From: Mytilus galloprovincialis
Lineage: Eukaryota; Mollusca; Bivalvia; Mytilida; Mytilidae
Direction: 5' to 3'
Assembly (NCBI RefSeq): GCF_965363235.1
Contig: NC_134846.1
Span: 90,142,571-90,206,570, forward strand
Length of the DNA stretch: 64,000 bases
Below are positions 45,866 through 58,443 of the stretch, one piece after another; the first letter of the stretch is position 1; the number at the start of each line of letters is the position of its first letter. Below the pieces are notes generated by a model that did not search any database, was not told the DNA's origin, and was given only the letters and a program-made list of their open reading frames with translations. The position numbers were made by a program, and so were the translations under genes.

Positions 45866-48800
45866 ATGTTAGAAACTGCTGGTTTAATAGCGATCGATCG
45901 CCTTTGTTGGTTTTATTTTGTAAATTCAGTAAGAATGTACGATATGGGTTAATGTCTGTTCTTTTTTTTTTGTGTGTTGATGACAATCATGATTTCGGAT
46001 TTTATATCAATAAAATCTGTGACTTTAAAAGCAGCAACAAGGAGAATTTTCACCTTTCTTTTTCCAAATCCCAATTCGAAAATTAATGGACAACGCCATG
46101 GCAAATTCATAAAAAAATCAGTTGTATACAAACACAAGGAAAATTTGAGATAGAGCAACATAAACCCCATCAAAACTGAGGGTGATGTCAGGTGTTCACG
46201 AAGAGTAAGCTCTTCCTCAATATGTACTCTTTTTGAGAGCCAAACTAAAAACAAAACAAAACATGCCTTATATTGACTGTAAACAATCCCCGTCATTGTC
46301 AATCTAAGCGATAATGATGAAGGCACAATGTAATTAACGACTTTAACTATTTTCATTTTCCCTATTTTTTTATTCTGTCATTGATAAATATCGATATTAA
46401 TTCAACATTGCAGTTCAACTTATGTTCGCACTGTTTCAGGTTATATGATATCAACGTCAAAGCAGTGCTCAATGTTCCGCAGGTAATAATAATGACCCAC
46501 TACCGATAAGTTACATTTATCAGTATGTCAGTCCGTTCATTTGTTTGTCCGTCCTACATCCGATTAAAGTTTTCGAAGGTAGCTTACAATGAAGCTGTGA
46601 TCGCATCATCTTGAAACTTAGTACTAATATTAACCTTTCTAAATTCAAAAGTGCATTATGATTGGAACTTTTTAAAATATATGTCAATTTGGTCTCTTAC
46701 CTACATGTGATATTTCAATGATAATGCGAATGAAACAGGGCGAGTAGAGTATGGTGTTATATTGACCGAAATATGATAATTCGAGCGGAATAGGGTGTTA
46801 TATTGACATATAATCATGTGTTTAGTTGAACTGAATAACAATTTTGTTTGATTTGAATACTACTAGGACTTGGTAAGTGGATAAAATGTTATCCTTTTTA
46901 TGGTGTTGACGTAATTCGCATGTATTTGCTTAAATTATTAAAGAAAGCAATAATTTATATCTTAACTAACGATCAACGGCACACTTCATTTACCAAAATT
47001 TCAGCTGTGAAAGTGAATAGCAGTTATTTTCCTTTCGTTCCGACCACCTTTCTTAATTTTCATATTTTCTCTTTCTTTGTTTCTTCAGTTACAGTTATCA
47101 TTTAATTTATTCTACAATGACATTCTTTTATAACCGCTTTTTTATCAATAATTCCAAACTTACATCAGTGACTCTTAATACCAGACTGACAATCTTTATG
47201 TTAAATTCATTAGCTTCTGCATAAAATCACCCGAATTCCAATTTGAGAAATTTTCCCACTGAAAGGAGTTATCATAATGAAGTCGACGAACATAAAAAAA
47301 ATTTTTAAGAATTTTACATGCAGACACATTTTTATAACGGATATTTCTTGGAATTTCGATTAATTTAGAAAAACGTATCAACGAAGGACATTGTATTAAT
47401 GGATAACCATGATGATATTCCTGTTGAAGGTAATTGCCAGTCGTATGATAGAAAATAAAGTAGGCGGCTCTATAGTAAATATCTCCAGTTTATTGCCAAG
47501 GACAGCTAATCCTGGATTCAGCGCTTATTCGTCAACAAAGGTGCCGTCGATAATATGACCAGATGTATGGCTCTAGAACTTGGACTCCATAATGTAAGCT
47601 CTCAATATATGTAGCAATACCGTTTTTTATCATATAGGGAAACAATTGTTAAATAGATCCCATAGAAATAAAGTTTAGTGCGGTTTTACAGGCCACACGA
47701 GCATTTGAATGTATTCTAAGAATATTTCGCAGTATCTTGCTTTACACCTTTAAACCATATCGGTACGAATTACACAAAATAAATAATCAAAAATGCAAAA
47801 GACAGAGAGTCCGAAGTAAAAATAAGTTCAAAACCCAATGTCGGCTTATAAAATTATCATTTTCTACCTGGCTCGACAACCAATATTTCAAAAATACATA
47901 GGACTAAGTAGTCCGTTTAATTTGTAATAAGATCATTATTTGATACAATCAAACTACCAAATCAAATCTTTCCATGAATCAATTTTAAAAGTTTAAAGAA
48001 AGTTGTAGTAATGAAATCCCTGTATTGATCAGTAATCCGTGATACAAAAATTATGTTTTTTAAAATCTACAACATTTTTCATAGAACGAGTTTGGAAATA
48101 CAAAACTGTAAAAATGACCACAGTACCGTCCAAAAAGAAGAAAACTTATCTTTTCTTTTGTACATTACAGTATGGAGTTTTTAAAGCGTGAAACTAAATT
48201 TAAAATAAAATAATTATTGTGGTACGTTTAACATTTTAAAAGGTCAGTACCCTAGGTGTATTGCTGCAGACAAATTATTAATCGAACCACAATAACGACA
48301 AATGAATTCATACTGTAGTGACGTAATTTAGTTTAATAAATATTTGTCGTATCTTTATTATTACAGATAAGGGTTAATTCAGTAAATCCAACCTTTGTTA
48401 TAACAAACATGACAAAAGGACAAGAGCATACAGTGACGAGTTTACTCGAAAGAACACCGATGGGTAAATTACCAGGTTAGTATAATGGCCATAATTAAGC
48501 TTAAAGGCGACTGTAGTTTACCAATGATAAATTGTCGTTAAACGATTCGAACGACACGAATCATGGTAGAAAGCAAAATCCGAGGGACTCGCATGATCTT
48601 AATAACCGAAACCGAACTGCTATGTGTTCATCACCGGCCATGTGAATTCACTTACTCGAAATATAACTACCAGAAATAAGATACAATTCGTGCAAATACC
48701 GAGCAGATGACTTCACCGTTATTTAAAGATCTAAATAAAGGCAACAGTAGTATAACGCTGGTCAAAACTCGTATTTAAAATCGTTTAAGCATGTCGCTAG

Positions 48801-49169
48801 AGAATAGTTACTCCAACACATTGTATCGGTCAATCAATCCGTGATGGTAGATTTAATATGAAAGGCATTTTCTTATCATTTTATTCTCCTTTCTTGGCTA
48901 TATTCTTAAATATTTTTTTTAAAAGGGAGAAAAAGTAAGCTGAAGAAAGGATCAACTCTTTGTTTACCCATTTTTCTTTTTTGCCAATTTGCTTGAAAGC
49001 TATAGCGAAATCTTTTGAAACTTGTATGCAATATCCATACAATATCATCTCGAATTCATTGATTTGAATGTACTGTTAAAAGAGATTTCCTTATGGTTAC
49101 CTTCAAAATTTGTGTTTTCATATTATAATTTAAGTATCTTAAGAAACAGTTTAAACAGTTTCTTGTGTG

Positions 49170-49198
49170 AGTGTGTGTGTGTGTGTGTGGGGGGGGGG
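49170..49198 (+). repeat. (GT)n/(G)n microsatellite
   Basis: GTGTGTGTGT run followed by a poly-G tract in DCXR-B intron 6. Confidence 0.85.
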
Positions 49199-49870
49199 TT
49201 GCTTTTTTAAGCCACTTTGAAAAACTAGTATGACAGTAGGCACTTGTAAACATTGCAAAAGACATGAACAATAAAGTTTAAATTAGATAAAAGATTATTT
49301 TTGAGTTCGTATACAGTAGTATCTTCAGTATTAATTTTTACTGTTTGAAATTTTGAGATTTGAACACCGGTCAACTGCTATTGCCTCTAATTTACACATT
49401 GAATGTGTTTTGTGGATTTATCTTGATTTAATATAGAGAAACTGTTATTAGCACAATGGTTAGCAGTCGTAGATCTTCAACAGGTTAGCATTATCGAAAT
49501 GTTAAGTTGACTCCTTGTATGTTAAAAGACTTACTGCCTTTATGTAATCATTTTTGTTTTTGGAGGGATTTTCAACTATTGTTAATATTGATGACGTTTG
49601 ACTATTTGTGTTAGAGGTTTATCGACTTGTAGACATGACATAATACCACATGTAATTTAGTAATATTTTTTTGTAAAGTGGCTTCATGAATACTATCTAT
49701 TTTTTTCTTTTATATTGGTATAAGAAGATGTGGTATGAGTGCCAATGTGACAAATCTCCATGTTTGCATTAATAAATATTTTCTGTTATTGAATCTATAA
49801 ATATGTGTATCATTTAGGGAATATTCTTATTGCAGAAATTAAGATGTAATGGACGCTGTAGTATTCCTAC

Positions 49871-50290
49871 TGAGTGACGAGAGTGGCATGATAAGTGGCG
49901 AATCTCTTCGTGTCGAAGGAGGATTAGGAGTGTTCTGAGCCAGAGTGATGAGAGTGGCATGATAAGTGGCGAATCTCTTCGTGTCGAAGGAGGATTAGGA
50001 GTGTTCTGAACCAGAGTGATGAGAGTGACATGATAAGTGGCGAATCTCTTCGTGTCGAAGGAGGATTAGGAGTGTACTGAACCAGAGTGATGAGAGTGGC
50101 ATGATAAGTGGCGAATCTCTTCGTGTTGATGGAGGATTAGGAGTGTTCTGAACCAGAGTGATGAGAGTGGCATGATAAGTGGCGAATCTCTTCGTGTCGA
50201 AGGAGGATTAGGAGTGTTCTGAACCAGAGTGATGAGAGTGGCATGACATGGGCGAATCTCGTTGTGTCGATGGAGGAGTAGGAGTATACT
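49871..50290 (+). repeat. 71-bp tandem array of the DCXR-B terminal exon
   Basis: Six units, anchored at GAGTGGCATGATAAGTGG (49881, 49952, 50023, 50094, 50165, 50236). Each holds the codons for SGMISGESLRV and a TGA stop. The last unit returns to the sequence found in copy A (GGAGTAGGAGTATACTGAAC), so the expansion happened inside the exon. Confidence 0.93.
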
Positions 50291-50460
50291 GAACCTAGGC
50301 TTTTCTTCCTGTATTGCCTTAGAATATCTATGAATAAAGATTTAACTTTCAGTTTTACTTAAATTTTAGTAGCTCCATCATTATACCCAAAATTAAGCAC
50401 ATGATCATGTTTTGAAAGGGTTATTCAACTAGTTATCATATGTACCAGACTGGTTATTTA

Positions 50461-50640
50461 ATACGCCAATCACACGTTTCGTCTACATAAGACTCATCAG
50501 GTAAGCTCAGATCAAAATAGTTCGAGAGCCAAACAAGTACAAAGTTGAAGAGCATGGATGACCCAAAATTCCCAAAAGTTGTTCCAAATACTGCTAAGGT
50601 TATCTATCCTGAGATAAGAAAATCCTTAGTATTTAAATTA
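50461..50640 (-). repeat. subfamily-1 repeat with a broken hammerhead
   Basis: The minus strand keeps CTGATGA, stem II GTCT/AGAC and GAAA, but the cleavage triplet is lost (GAT in place of GTC) and stem I no longer pairs. Confidence 0.7.
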
Positions 50641-50957
50641 ATTCATACCGCTTTTTTCAGTGATGGAGACTCTATAAATATCACCAACGAACATACAGCC
50701 GGTATCCTAAAGCTACGTGTCAATCATGCCAATGGTCAGAGGGGTAGATTGATCTGATTTTCCATCGGGAAAAATGCATGATACAACATCCACCATCAGT
50801 GTGATGGGAAGGAAACCAGAATCAGGACTATTTCCCCTAGTAGCACGTGAAGATAATATTATCCCTTGTAGTAACGTCCGCGACGTCAGATGGAAAATGT
50901 GTATTCATGATCATATCCATTCTCCTTCGTTACTCTTGGTATGTGCTATGTGACTTT

Positions 50958-51180
50958 CTGTATAAAAACGAGGAGATGTGTAACAATTGCCAATGAGGTA
51001 ACAAACTACCAGATTTCCACGAAAGTGGTGGTTAGCAATTTTAGGCAGCCGTAAGGTCTTCAACAGCAAGAAAACACCCACTCCACATAGTCGGCTATGA
51101 ATGTAATCCGAACTGGGAAACAGATCATTTAAGCAGTCCAGAGTTCATATTTTAAGAACATCCGGAAAATTTTATGCAAT
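50958..51180 (+). repeat. diverged GCCAATGAGACAAC family copy
   Basis: GAGGAGATGTGTAACAATTG, CCAATGAGGTAACAA, GCCGTAAGGTCTTCAACAGC and CACATAGTCGGCTATGAATG follow the family order. Confidence 0.6.
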
Positions 51181-51223
51181 AGATGGCCGTGTAATGTTGC
51201 TTTATATATATATAGGGCGATGG

Positions 51224-51266
51224 ATCATGTAATAGGATTACAGGGCGATGGATCATGTAATAGGAT
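51224..51266 (+). repeat. 30-bp direct duplication
   Basis: AGGGCGATGGATCATGTAAT followed by AGGATTA occurs twice back to back. Confidence 0.8.
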
Positions 51267-51799
51267 TCTGTACACTACAAAATATAATATATAACAAGTC
51301 AAAAAGGGTACAACATCACCATTAAATAACTATAAAATGAACAAATATTAGATATTTCGGATAACAGATATCCTTCTTCAATAATAGCACGATGTTAAAT
51401 GAATCATGTCAATATATTCAAACTGAGAAACTTTTTCAAAATCTTGAATTTATACAATTTAAGCGAACACCAGACGCTGATACAATTATAAAATTTCCAA
51501 ACACGGCGCAAAGATTACAAAGATATGCCAAATGAAAATAGTTATTATCGATGTGAACTGGCAAAACTCTAAATTTCCAAAGGTTGTGACAGTTTAGATG
51601 TTATAACTGCATTGAGGGCAGTCCTCAAACGAAAAAATCAGAAATGTCCTAACCGATCCAAGTTGGTATAATATTTCAAATTTGACAACGGTAGGGCAAT
51701 TGCAACAGAAACTGCATATTTAAGCCTCCCAAATGAATAGCAGTCTAATAATGATAAGAAAAATAATGTTTTATCTAATGAGGTAAAATTAAAGAACCT

Positions 51800-52695
51800 T
51801 AGTGAGCACGCTCACATACCCCACGTCCCCACATTGTCATTGGAGAAATTAAATAAGTATAAGAAAAAAAAATTGTATAAGAAAAAATACTGAATAATAA
51901 TTTCCTGTCAATATACACATCTACATAGTATGTCCTTATTATCTACAAAATTTCATGAAATTCTGTTGTGTGTTTTCAGAGGAGTTGAGATGACAAACTG
52001 TTGCAGAAGTACATTGAAGCAAATAAGTTCAAAGGGGCATAACTCCTAGAAAAAAATTGAATCGTAATTTCCTGTTGATATGCACATCTACGTAGTATGT
52101 CCTTATTATCTGAAACGGTTTCGTGAAATTCTGTTGTGTGGTTTGAGAGGAGTTGCGATGACAAACTGTTGCAGTAGTACATTAAAGTAAATAAGTTCAA
52201 AGGGGCGTAACTCCTAGAAAAAAAATGAATCGCAATTTCCCGTCGATATGCACAACTACATAGTACGTCCTTATTATCTGAAACGGTTTCGTGAAATTCT
52301 GTTGTGTGGTTTGAGAGGAGTTGCGATGACAAACTGTTGCAGTAGTACATTCAAGTAAATAAGTTCAAAGGGGCGTAACTCCTAGAAAAAAATTGAATCG
52401 CAATTTCCCGTCGATATGCACAACTACATAGTATGTCCTTATTATCTGAAAAGGTTTCGTGAAATTCTGTTGTGTGGTTTGAAAGGAGTTGCGATGACAA
52501 ACTGTTGCAGTAGTACATTAAAGGAAATAAGTTCAAAGGGGCGTAACTCCTAGAAAAAAAATGAATCGCAATTTCCCGTCGATATGCACAACTACATAGT
52601 ATGTCCTTATTATCTGAAAAGGTTTCGTGAAATTCTGTTGTGTGGTTAGAGAGGAGTTGCGATGACAAGAAACAGGGCTGACGGACTGACGGACG

Positions 52696-52731
<36 letters not shown>

Positions 52732-52750
52732 TCGTTGCGTGGGGTATAAT
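51800..52750. mobile_element. element with inverted ends and a 168-bp tandem core
   Basis: The left end ACATACCCCACG and right end CGTGGGGTATAAT are inverted. Inside are nearly five direct units of about 168 bp (CAAAGGGGC.TAACTCCTAG at 52030, 52198, 52367 and 52535), then a GACGGACGGACGG tract and a GCAACTTCGTTGC hairpin. 168 is a multiple of three, which explains long open frames on the minus strand. No transposase is seen. Confidence 0.7.
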
Positions 52751-52796
52751 AATTGAACGTGGCTACGTACTTATAAATCCATCCCGAATGAATAGA

Positions 52797-52920
52797 GCCC
52801 TGCAATTTAAACTGTTATTTTTAAAAAATAATTTCGAACCTGTTTCCAATAACTCCGGCTTTAGTACTGGCTTTACAGTTCGAAATTATTTTTTAAAAAT
52901 AACAGTTTAAATTGCAGGGC
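52797..52920. repeat. perfect 43-bp inverted repeat (foldback)
   Basis: The left arm 52797-52839 (GCCCTGCAATTTAAACTG...TTTCGAAC) is the exact reverse complement of the right arm 52878-52920; the loop is 38 nt. No mismatch was found, which argues for a recent insertion or active correction. Confidence 0.93.
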
Positions 52921-53749
52921 TTGTTAATATATATATAAGGAAATCAATACTGTTGGGGAACTATGGATATGGGATATAAATTGTATCAATTCATGTGTAC
53001 ATGTATTACTCATTGTTCAAATTCGTTGGCATTCAGTAGAGAGTTTCAATATAATTTTTCCAGCCCGAAATAATTAAATTCATTAGAGAGAGTAAAATAT
53101 TCATAAATGAACGATATCGTGAGTTAGTCTGATCAAGAAGATATGAATGTAACCTATAATAATCGTCTCATTGGCTAGTTATCTTAACTATTTGTCTTTT
53201 ATGCAATACTTTCCTTTCATAGTTCTTTATTTGTTACCATCAGAATGGAAAATTTTACCTGCTAGGTAACCCTTTTTATCATATTACTAATATTTGCGTT
53301 ACAATGTATAGAAACTTCTGGTATAATGTTGTTATGAAGCTGGTGTTCGGTGTCAAGATTTTTTTCAAGTTGTTTATGCTAAATGATATCAGTGATATTG
53401 ACCTTAACAGACTTAACTAATTAATGGGAACCTATGAAACTAAAGTTATAAAAGAGGATGTTATGCAAGTGATTATTGTCTACAAACCTTTAGAATAAAT
53501 CTGACAGTAAATGTCCTACCTTGCCATAGGCTTTGTCATTTCCTAAGTTGAATTAAATTTGTTAGCTTTTAAAATGAGACGAATCAAAGAGAGGCTTTAT
53601 AACTTTTCTACCGAATGTTTTCATATTGCTTATATTTGACCTTGACTGTTACATTTATTATGAATGAAATTCGTCTTTTCTACACGAACAACATGCAAAT
53701 GTGTGAATTTCTGTGTTTTCCTTACCCTTATTTTGCTTTAAACTCACTT

Positions 53750-55150
53750 AAGGGAGTTCGCTTCTCAGTTTCAAAGCAATTAACTTTTCAAAACACTAGT
53801 TTATATTGATAGGGGATTAATAAAGGAATACAAAGAGCTAAAAAAAATATGTCACCGTGCTTGTTTTCGATATATTGGCCATTGAAATTTTGCGGCGGGA
53901 AAATGTTCTCTCTTGACATTCTATAGCTTTATCATTGACAAGTTTAAGTCCTCAAAAACTATTAAAAAATAATAAAATTTCTATAAGACTTTATCAGACA
54001 GCTTATCATTATACATTTAAAAGTATTATAAAAAGAATTATAAACCAATTCTTCAGAGAACAATTGAAGGTCTTTCCACCTCGATAATAAGAATGAAATT
54101 TAACAAACGATGTTAGAAAATGTCATTAAGTGTTGATGAAATGTGGTAAATCAAACTGATATAAAAAATAAGATTAATAGGTTTATGCAGAAGACTTAAT
54201 TGTTTTATAATGAACCAGAAAGAATTTTTAGCAAAGGTCAAAATCTAGAACGTCAAATTGACCTTTGACCTTGACCTCAATGTTGAGGTCATAGGTCAGT
54301 GATCTCAAATCAAAAGACCCCAGGTTAATCACTTGTATGGTTGTGGAGAAATACTGATTTCAAATACAAAAGGGGAGAAAACTCCTATAAGGGTTAACCA
54401 AAACTCTTCGACTTAAATAGGTTGAAGTTGCGCCTTTTTGTAAACAGTTATTTGGCAAACACATCATATCATTTACTGTCACAGTTTCATTGGAATAATG
54501 ATAACAAGCAAAATTTAAAATTTATTACATGACCTTGACCTCAATTTCCTTCAAATGGACAAAGAACTTCATATCAAAAGACTGTAGGCCTCTACGACTT
54601 ATAACGTATGAATTTATCCAACAAATCGCCTATCTTAAATTTTCAAAGGGAAATAACTCCCATAAGATGTCTTTCGATCACTCAACTCAAAAATAATCAA
54701 ATCATTCTGAAGAGTAGATGAACAATATGGTAAAAACAGTTTTCTAAAATCTTTTACGGTCTAGAGATATAGCGATAACAAGAAAAGGGGGACGCGGGGA
54801 GATAACTCCTATAAGAATAAGTGTTCCGTCACACAGGGTGAGTTTTGAAACCCCCATTACTGTACAACATCATTGGCCAAAAATCCATTCGATATATTGT
54901 AAGACAAAAAAGCATCTCAGATGGCAAAGAAAAAAAAATAATCATAAGAAAAACAAAAGGTCTTTCCATGAAAAGTGGAAAGACCTAATAATCAGAAGAA
55001 AAACAAAAGGTCTTTCCACGGAAATGGAAAGACCTAAAAATGGGGGTCACCGGGCAAAAATTTGTTAAGGCATTAAAATGGATAAAACCAGAGGATTCCG
55101 AAAATCTGACCAAAATTCCAAAACATGCCAAGCTTCCTTAAAACATCAAA
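53750..55150 (+). repeat. dispersed repeat interrupted by another element
   Basis: The outer parts (53750-54030 and 55035-55150) match 14740-15020. They are separated by about 1 kb of inserted sequence described at 54070-55036. Confidence 0.65.
54070..55036. mobile_element. inserted element with AGGTCTTTCC ends and terminal hairpins
   Basis: It begins AAGGTCTTTCCACC and ends CGGAAATGGAAAGACCT. Just inside the right end two hairpins repeat the motif (GGTCTTTCCATG...GTGGAAAGACC and GGTCTTTCCACGGAAATGG...). A region of TGACCTTGACCTC repeats lies near 54260. Ends and class are uncertain; a Helitron-like 3' hairpin was considered. Confidence 0.5.
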
Positions 55151-55194
55151 TATTCGCTTTGGTGGTCTTTTGCCAGTGAGCATTAAATGCCCAG

Positions 55195-56640
55195 GTTATG
55201 TCAAACCTAGTTGTAAAGCTGTCATATTTTTTGTTATTCTACTAATCATGCAGCATTTTGAGAACAAGAACAAATGCTGGAGGTGTATTCCAATATAGTG
55301 ACATGATTTGTCACAGACTGTAACTGTGTCAGTAGCAGTTATAATTATCATACTTTTTTTATGATATTTGCTCTAAGTCAAAGTTATTTATGTAATTCAT
55401 GTTATCTAGAAAAATAAAGAGATGTGGTTATGGGACATCTTTCAAAATGATGTGAATTTAAGCAACTTCATGTCACTCTGTAGAATTGAAAAAAGAGCGA
55501 ACCCTAACTGTATAGTCCACTATTAATGGCCCTAATATGACACAATGTGGAACAATTAAAATGATAAAAACAATAAAAACCTGTTTCTGATAAAACGATA
55601 AATGAAATGCAAATATTACAGTCAGCAACTAACAAACACTATAGTACAGGTTCATAAATAACAATTCACATCAAAAGACTTTAAATTAGACAAAAGCAAC
55701 AGTAGTATGCCGATGTTCAAAATTAATAAATCGATTGAGAGTAAACAAATCTGTGTAACAAACTAAAACCGAGAAAAACACATCAATTTTTTTTCAAAGT
55801 TTAAACAACAGAAACACAGAAGTTAAGTGCTGATCTTAGAGTATTATTTGCAATGTCCTTATAAAGTTGCTCATTTCTCGCTTAACATTAACACATGACA
55901 CGACAGAAAATCAATGGAGAATAACGTATTTTTCTATGGAATATACATCTCTTTAGATATGAGAAGAAAAGGCGAAGAGATTTAACGATTTTTAACAAAC
56001 TATATGCTGTGTAACTGTATATGTTCAAAGTACACGAAGTGATAACGTTCATATGATGGTCATATGTACAAACGAAGAACATTATGTGTAAAATGAAATA
56101 TGAAGTAAGTACATGCTGTGTTAATGATAATATGTACAAACAAAGTACATGCTGTGTTAATGGTTATATATATATAAACATACAACATGATATGTTACTG
56201 TATAGGTAAAAACAAAGTGTATGCTATGTTAATGATTATGTACAAACAAAGTACATACTGTGTTAATGGTTGTATATGCAAACAAAGTACATGATATGTT
56301 ACTGTATAGGTACAAACAAAGTGTATGCGAATAATGATTATGTACAGACAAAGTACATGCTGTGTTTATGTTATATATAAAACAAGGAAAATGATGTGTT
56401 TATGCTATATGTACAAACATGGAAAATACTGTGTCTATATCATATAGATGTAAGAAGATTTAGTATGAGCGCCTAAAACCATTCAAACGGGAAAACCACC
56501 AACGGGCTAATGTATATAAAAACGAAAAACGAGAAACACTTATGAACCACACCAACAAATGTCAACTACTGAACGTCAGGTACCTAATATGTGTACAAAC
56601 AAAGTACATGGTCATTTGTGAATTTCTGAAATAGAGACTC
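55195..56640. mobile_element. second copy of the satellite-bearing element (short array)
   Basis: The flank 55195-55860 is colinear with 20700-21240. The tandem part (about 55990-56420 and near 56590) has roughly ten degenerate units with ATGTACAAACAAAGTACATG and CTGTGTTAATGG. A GCCAATGAGACAAC-type fragment is embedded near 56450-56560. Confidence 0.6.
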
Positions 56641-57187
56641 GAAGAGTACAGTTTTGATTTTCTAACAGAAATTTAGATACTTTATCTCCGTAAAATATTT
56701 CACACCGGGTATTCCGATACGAAATCCGTAGAGCGATTTGATTCCCGAGGAGCAATTAATAAAAAGTGTTTAACGGTTGGTAGGTTAAATCTGGAAACGT
56801 TTCTCACCGAGCATAATTGCATAATTCATTCGTGGGAATAGGATCCAGAGTTATCTTGAATAAAACAGTTTCGGACAATTGCACCATATTAGGGACGCTT
56901 TTCATACGCTTATCTGTTTGACTTGCAAATTGACAGGTTAGATAAAATAAAGTAGATAGTTACATCATATAATGATGTTAAATAATAGTATGATAATAGT
57001 TTTGTCCTCATATGACATTTAAATATTCTATATTTAAAAAATGTCGTTCCCCTTAACATTTCAAGTATACAGATAAAATATAATGGAATTCCCAACTATG
57101 TTTAGTTGTGATTAGAAATTGTCTGAATAAGATAGTAAAAGATTCAAACATTGTGCAACAGTAGACCAGTTATATGGTATGTATAAA
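56641..57187. other. non-coding stretch
   Basis: No gene or repeat end recognised. Confidence 0.4.
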
Positions 57188-57478
57188 AAAAAGAAGATGT
57201 GGTATTATTGCCAATGAGACAACATTAACAACTATGGGTCAACGTATGACCTTCAACAATGAGCAAAGCCCATACCGCATAGTCAGCTATGAAAAGCCCC
57301 AATAAGAAAATGTAAAACAATTCAAACGAGAAAACTAACGGCCTTATTTATATAAAAAATGGCTTTGCTCATTGTTGAAGGTCGTACGGTGATCTATAGT
57401 TGTTAATGTATGTGTCATTTTGGTCTTATGTGGAGAGTTGTCTCATTGGCAATCATACCACATCTTCTTTTTTATATT
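57188..57478. repeat. two GCCAATGAGACAAC copies head to head (inverted)
   Basis: The left arm reads GAAGATGTGGTATTATTGCC then AATGAGACAAC and CTTCAACAATGAGCAAAGCC. The right arm (57360-57475) is its reverse complement (GGCTTTGCTCATTGTTGAAG ... ACCACATCTTC). The arms are about 90-115 nt and could form a long hairpin RNA. Confidence 0.85.
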
Positions 57479-57489
57479 AAATCCATAGT

Positions 57490-57740
57490 AATTCTAGTCG
57501 AAATATTTTTGGCCTCGAGCATCACTAGGAAGACATGTATTGTCGAAATGCAAAATAGAGCTCTGGTTCCTTGCCCGGCTTTGTCTAAACTTATGTACCT
57601 TTTTGGATTATAGTCCTTCCTCTTTTTTATTAAGCTTTTGATTTTCAAATAAATTTTCCACGAGCATCAATGAAAAGACATTTACTGTCGAAATATGCAT
57701 CTGATACAGAACAATTGGTACTGTTAATGTTATTGACAGA
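57490..57740 (+). repeat. degraded hammerhead repeat (subfamily 2), two partial units
   Basis: GAGCATCACTAGGAAGACAT and GAGCATCAATGAAAAGACAT each align with the 32.6-kb hammerhead. Stem II pairing is kept (GACA...TGTC) but core bases are changed, so neither should cleave. Confidence 0.65.
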
Positions 57741-58443
57741 TGTGGAGCAAGGATATACCTAACCCCCTCCTGAATAAATGTTCTGAGATTACTGTCGGCT
57801 TGTGATGTGGTTCGTGATGCTTGGTGTTTAGTTTTCTATGTTCTGGTTTGAATAATTTTCTTTCTATTTTTTTGTCGTATTTGAATTTTGTGCAATGATG
57901 TTTTCAGTTTTTCTTCGGTTTGTGAGTCTGAATATTAATTTGCTTTCTTCCGCCTTTCTATACGTAATGATTTAATACAAAGTAGATTGAACAATATTAG
58001 TTTACACTAATCTAAGTGACCCAAATGTTAGACTTTGGACGTAAGTTATCCTAATTCACAGATTATAATTTTTTTTTACCTTAATGTTGACTTTTATCAG
58101 TTTGATAAAATATTGACTTTAAAAGCAGTAGTTTGCATCAAGAAAATATCGCTCATATCAGTTAGATTCTATTCTTTTGATAAAGTTTTTATAGGTGTTG
58201 AGTTCTTTTAATATGTTATACCAGTTACATTAAAACTTGTTTGTGACAATTCCTATTTTTTTCTATAACAACTATATAAATAACCAGATAAAAATTTAGA
58301 ATAAACATACTTATATAATTTAACTCAGGCACTTTTTTACGTCTTATGAATTATGTTTTTGGCTGCCATGATTGTGGAGCATGCGTGTGACTGAAACATA
58401 TAATTCGCTGTGTTTACCAGTTGAACTTCGATATTTCATCACA

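Larger units (their letters stand above)
45189..50290 (+). pseudogene. DCXR-like copy B, decayed
   Basis: Homologues of exons 3-7 of copy A are at 45189-45342, 46440-46482, 47430-47593, 48367-48475 and 49836-49938, in the right order with most splice sites kept. Exons 1 and 2 are absent, so there is no start, no cofactor glycine motif and no SRTQ segment. The exon 3 acceptor is lost (ATCAAATACC where copy A has GCCAGGTACC). Exons 3, 5 and 7 each lack one base against copy A, shifting the frame (154, 164 and 103 nt instead of 155, 165 and 104). Exon 5 still shows NISS and AYSSTK, so the active site decayed late. The 3' end is drawn out into six 71-bp tandem copies of exon 7, followed by AATAAA at 50333. 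Transcription is possible but a working enzyme is not expected. Confidence 0.9.

Noticed and set aside
47196-47381. 61-codon minus-strand frame in DCXR-B intron 4
   Set aside because: Looks slightly protein-like but no family is recognised and there is no extension on either side.
51976-52805. Minus-strand frames of 90-124 codons
   Set aside because: They follow the 168-bp tandem unit and repeat with it; no recognisable protein.
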